From Emydura subglobosa (taxonomy: Eukaryota; Chordata; Testudines; Chelidae), in the NCBI GenBank assembly GCA_007922225.1, contig ML679969.1:21390810-21454809 (forward strand): a stretch of DNA of 64,000 bases, written 5' to 3'. This document shows positions 60,901 to 64,000 of this stretch, piece by piece. The first letter of the stretch is position 1, and each line of letters begins with the position of its first letter. Position numbers and translations under genes: made by a program. The notes under the pieces were generated by a model. It did no database searches and had not been told where the DNA came from. It saw nothing but the letters and a program-made list of their open reading frames with translations.

Positions 60901-61196
60901 GGGAGAGAGAACCATAGTTCAGCACAGTCACTCCTTTCAAAGTAGAGTCCATTTTGGACTTCAGTACAAGCTGTATGTTCCTCCTTACTAGTCACATACT
61001 GGAACAAGAGTTGGAACATTTCTTTTCTGCTCACTGTCTGTGCCATTGTGAAGGTATTTTGGTAGATACACACCTGTAATTCAGAATCTTAGTGGCGACA
61101 CAGAGATATGTTTATATCAGTCCAACACATAAAGTGATGTCAGATGCTTTTGCTACCTTCTAGGTCTATTTCAATATTTTTATAAATACCAAACAG
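57936..61196. other. Gene-free spacer upstream of PCDHGC3
   Basis: This is A/T-rich non-coding sequence between the last A/B-type exon and C3. I see no cadherin exon relic, no tRNA and no convincing ORF; the short ORFs present lack recognisable motifs. Small interspersed repeat pieces are likely but not assignable by eye. Confidence 0.5.
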
Positions 61197-62325
61197 AATA
61201 ATAGAATCATAGAACCATAGGGTTGGAAGGGATGGCAAGGGTAATCTAACTTAACCCCTGCCAAGATGCAGGATTTGTTGTGTCTAAACCATCCAAGACA
61301 GGTGGCTATCCAGCCTCCTCTTGAAAACCTCCAGTGAAGGAGCTTCCATGACCTCCCCAGACAATCTGCTCCATTGTCCTATTGTTCTTACAGTTAGAAT
61401 TTTGTCCTGAAATTTAATCTAAATCTGCTATGCTGTAGTTTGAATGCATTGCCTCTTGTCCTGCCCTCTGTGGCAAGAGAGAACAACTTTTTTCCATCTT
61501 ATGGTTTCAAGTATTTGAAGACTGCTGTTATGTCTCCCATTAATCTCCTCTTTTCCAAATTAAACATACCCAGTTCCTTCAGCCTTTGCTCATATGACTT
61601 GCATTCCATCCCTTTGATCTTCTTTGTTGCTCACCTTTGGATTCTTTCCAGTTTTTCTACATCCTTTCTATACATTGGTAACCAAAATTGGACACAGTAC
61701 CTTAAGATGAGGCCTAACCAGTCCTAAGTGTTGTATTACTATCACCTCCCATGACTTGCATGCTATGATAATGCAACCCAAAATGGTATTTGGATTTTTT
61801 TTTTTTTTTGGCAACAGCATGGCATTGTTGACTCATGTTGAAGTTGTGATCCACCACAACTCCCAGATCTTTCTCAGCAGTGCTGCTGCCAATCCAGTTA
61901 ACCCCCCATTCTGTATTTGTGCATTTGTTTTTTCTTCCATAAGTATAGCACCTTACATTTGTCTTTTTTTTAAATTTCCTTTTGTTGTCTATAGCCCATT
62001 TTTCCAATTTATCAAAATCCCTTTGAATTTTAGCTCTATCCTCAAAAATGTTTGCAACCCTGGCTAGGTTAGTATCATCTGCAAATGTGATCAGTTTGCT
62101 CTCTATTCCTACATCCAGATCATTCATAAAGATGTCAAATAACACTGGACCCAAAATAGATCCCGGTGGAACCTCACTTGAGACCTCCTTCCAATTTGAC
62201 ATCATTTCATTAACACACATTTCTCCATGTTATCAGAATGTCATGTGAGACTGTGTCAAAAGCCTTGCTAAATTCCAGGTATATTATGTTCACTGTATTC
62301 CCTTTTAATATTTTCATCAAAGCCA
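61197..62325 (-). mobile_element. CR1-type LINE, 5'-truncated, old copy
   Basis: Read on the minus strand, this is the reverse-transcriptase half of a CR1 ORF2. It has a palm-A-like stretch (EFSKAFDTVSHDIL) near 62260, the block EVPPGSILGPVLFDIFMNDL near 62160 and the FADDTN catalytic motif near 62085. The open frame breaks at 61714 and the 3' end is the CR1 terminal direct repeat (TCTATGATTCTAT-like) at 61197-61215. It is more diverged than the two plus-strand CR1 copies at 14.9 and 46.9 kb. It carries a poly-T tract (plus strand, 61796-61810) inside the coding region, so it is clearly dead. Confidence 0.85.
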
Positions 62326-62804
62326 TCATTACAATTGGCTCTAACTGAGAAACTTGGCAAAATTAGTGGGCAAGGTAAGTCCTGACAGATCCATGGAGAC
62401 AAAATTACCCTTTCATCCCCAGATGTGCTTCTCCAGTTCACAGCTGGAGCATATTAATGGGTAAGCATGGGAGGAAATGTCCACTTCTGCTGCCATGGAT
62501 ATGAGGATTAGAAAAAGATTTGAGTCTCCAAGCCTGTCCCTCAAGCACCTTTCACAAGCACTACAATCTGTTAAAAGTTGTAAAAGGTGTATATGTTCAA
62601 AACCCCAATTGAAATTCTAACTGAAGCAGTGCCTTGTTTTACAGTACTCAGCAAAGTGGGGAGTAGATAACATAACACAAATATACATAGTATCTCAAGA
62701 AGAAGAGAGGTCAAGAGTCTTAATTTAAGGAGTGCAGAACCTGAAGTAAAGGGAATACACTTAGAAAGGTAATCTCCGGTTAGATATTAGAAATATGCTG
62801 ATAC

Positions 62805-62975
62805 CTATAAGAGAGACAAGGTGGGTGAGGTAATATCTTTTACTTCTGTTGACAGAGACAAGCTTTTGAGCTTGTATAAAATCAAAAGTTCACCTCTCTC
62901 GCCAACAGAAGCTGGTCCAATAAAAGATATACCTCACACACATTGTCTTTCTAATATCCTGGGACCAACAGGGCT
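62805..62975. repeat. Inverted pair of Penelope-like 3'-end fragments
   Basis: The left arm (about 62808-62875, gagagacaaggtgggtgagg and on) reads as the reverse complement of the right arm (about 62895-62960, which includes acagaagctggtccaataaaag). The same sequence occurs in single orientation at 23860-23935 and 33955-34035. The arms face each other around a short spacer, giving a fold-back structure. It carries no coding capacity. Assignment to a Penelope-like element rests on linkage at 23.3-23.9 kb to a GIY-YIG-type coding remnant. Confidence 0.55.
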
Positions 62976-62979
62976 AGAA

Positions 62980-63571
62980 CAATACTGCATACAAAAATAT
63001 ATGTATAAAGACATTTGAAATAATCTGCCAAGGTAGATTATGGAATTAACTCATCTGGAGATGTTCAAGACTGTCATATGACACACCTAAATAAGGGATG
63101 CTTTAGGGAAAATATCGGCACATTATGCGGAAATGGTCTAACCTACTGTAATTCCCTTGGGACTCAAATGATTTTTTACCACTACAGACTGAAAGTGTCT
63201 GAAGAAGCAGTTGGTCCCATACAACAAATAAACTGTTATATATTCTTCATCGAAAATACTCGAACTCTAAAATATCTATGGAAATGTTTTCCACACAGGG
63301 CACTGAGATCTTCCACCTATTCTGAGAAGGGAAATATTCACGTCTCCAATATCATAACGCAGATGATGCTGACCAGAATGAAACGGAGAAGTTTCACAGG
63401 ATTTTCTCTATTAACTGTTAGAAAACGTGTCTTTGCGGTATAAGTTAGATCTATTTGCAGTCTGCATACTTGTTGCAGAACTACAGGGAAGGACGATCCC
63501 GGAAACCTTAGATTACTGGTTGAAATACCCTCCACAGTTGGCATGACTTGCATTTCAGAACGGTGTCTCAC
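62980..63571. other. Intron/intergenic segment downstream of the A/B-type exon
   Basis: No gene or recognisable repeat is visible. The reading frame of the upstream exon continues past its donor for about 230 bases before a stop at 63338, which is simply intronic read-through. Confidence 0.5.
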
Positions 63572-64000
63572 CTGTGCCTGGCTGTCAGAGCTGAGGTTTC
63601 CCCTGCTAGACTCATTCCCCATGCCAGAATCCTCAGCAGAAAGGAGAATGTCGGTCAAAGTCTTTTGGTCCGGTTTGAGAAAGGTGAACTCCTTCTGGCC
63701 CGAATCGCCAGCCAAGCACACCTCGTAAGAATAGGGCAACTGCAAGGTCCCACTGCTGTAGTTACAGGAGAATTTGGGGCCGAGACTAGAATACAGATCC
63801 GGATTGTAAGATTCAAACACTGGGGGAGTTCTAGGTCTCCGACATTTAAAAATTAAAACCAATATCACTGTAAAAAGGAATAAAAACGAAATCAAAGCTA
63901 GAGCTACCACCAAAATAACAGTAAACCGAGACTGAGATTCCGAGTCACCCGACTGGTCGCGCATTTCCGGAAGAGCCTCTTGGAAGTTCTCGGCAAACAC
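63572..64000 (-). CDS. Protocadherin gamma A/B-type variable exon, 3' part (partial)
   Basis: This is the end of a variable exon whose 5' part lies beyond the window. The 143 visible codons start in the juxtamembrane end of EC6. A single membrane helix follows (about residues 26-53 of the fragment, FTVILVVALAL onward), then a basic stop-transfer stretch (KCRRPR) and a cytoplasmic segment with the PYSYEVCLAGDSGQKEF block typical of gamma A/B tails. The exon closes with CAG followed by gtgaga at 63571, phase 0, matching the phase needed to join CON1. It lacks the C-type CFSPxSD motif and the C3 tail, so an A or B subgroup member is the best call; I cannot name the paralogue. It is the last non-C exon before a 7.4 kb gene-free gap. 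Confidence 0.85.

Overview
This window is vertebrate genomic DNA, most likely from a turtle (a crocodilian is the next best guess). The host inference rests on three things: large intronless cadherin exons spliced to distant small exons, abundant CR1 LINE fragments of the type common in non-avian sauropsids, and many hAT-like MITEs, Penelope-like fragments and MIR-like SINEs. No species-diagnostic gene is present, so the species call is inference.

The whole window is the 3' part of the clustered protocadherin gamma (PCDHG) locus, transcribed from the minus strand (high to low coordinates). In transcription order it contains: the last 143 codons of an A/B-type variable exon (64000-63572); an intact gamma-C3 variable exon (56139-53698); a decayed gamma-C4-like exon (51661-49292); a second decayed C-type exon (46866-44559) cut off from its promoter by a CR1 insertion; an intact gamma-C5-like exon (43384-40937); two further intact C-type exons (39912-37471 and 36825-34390 or 34408); and the three shared constant exons CON1 (32172-32114), CON2 (18249-18161) and CON3 (8861-8635). 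A long 3'UTR runs to a poly(A) signal near 6029.

Each variable exon encodes a signal peptide, six cadherin repeats, one membrane helix and a private cytoplasmic segment. Each ends in a phase-0 donor that joins to CON1. The three constant exons add up to 375 nt, which is 124 residues plus stop, ending in the lysine-rich tail typical of gamma protocadherins. Each neuron chooses isoforms by promoter choice. Four C-type exons share an inverted CCAAT pair (ATTGG-N22-25-CCAAT) about 205-275 bp upstream of the ATG.

The main points of interest are the broken C4-like exon (the single gamma isoform reported as essential for neuronal survival in mouse), the two additional intact C-type exons between C5 and CON1 that mammals lack, and the promoter architecture. 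The two large introns (9.3 and 13.9 kb) and the 6 kb downstream of the 3'UTR hold mainly transposon remnants, one minisatellite, one LTR-like block and one CpG-rich block. No other gene was recognised.
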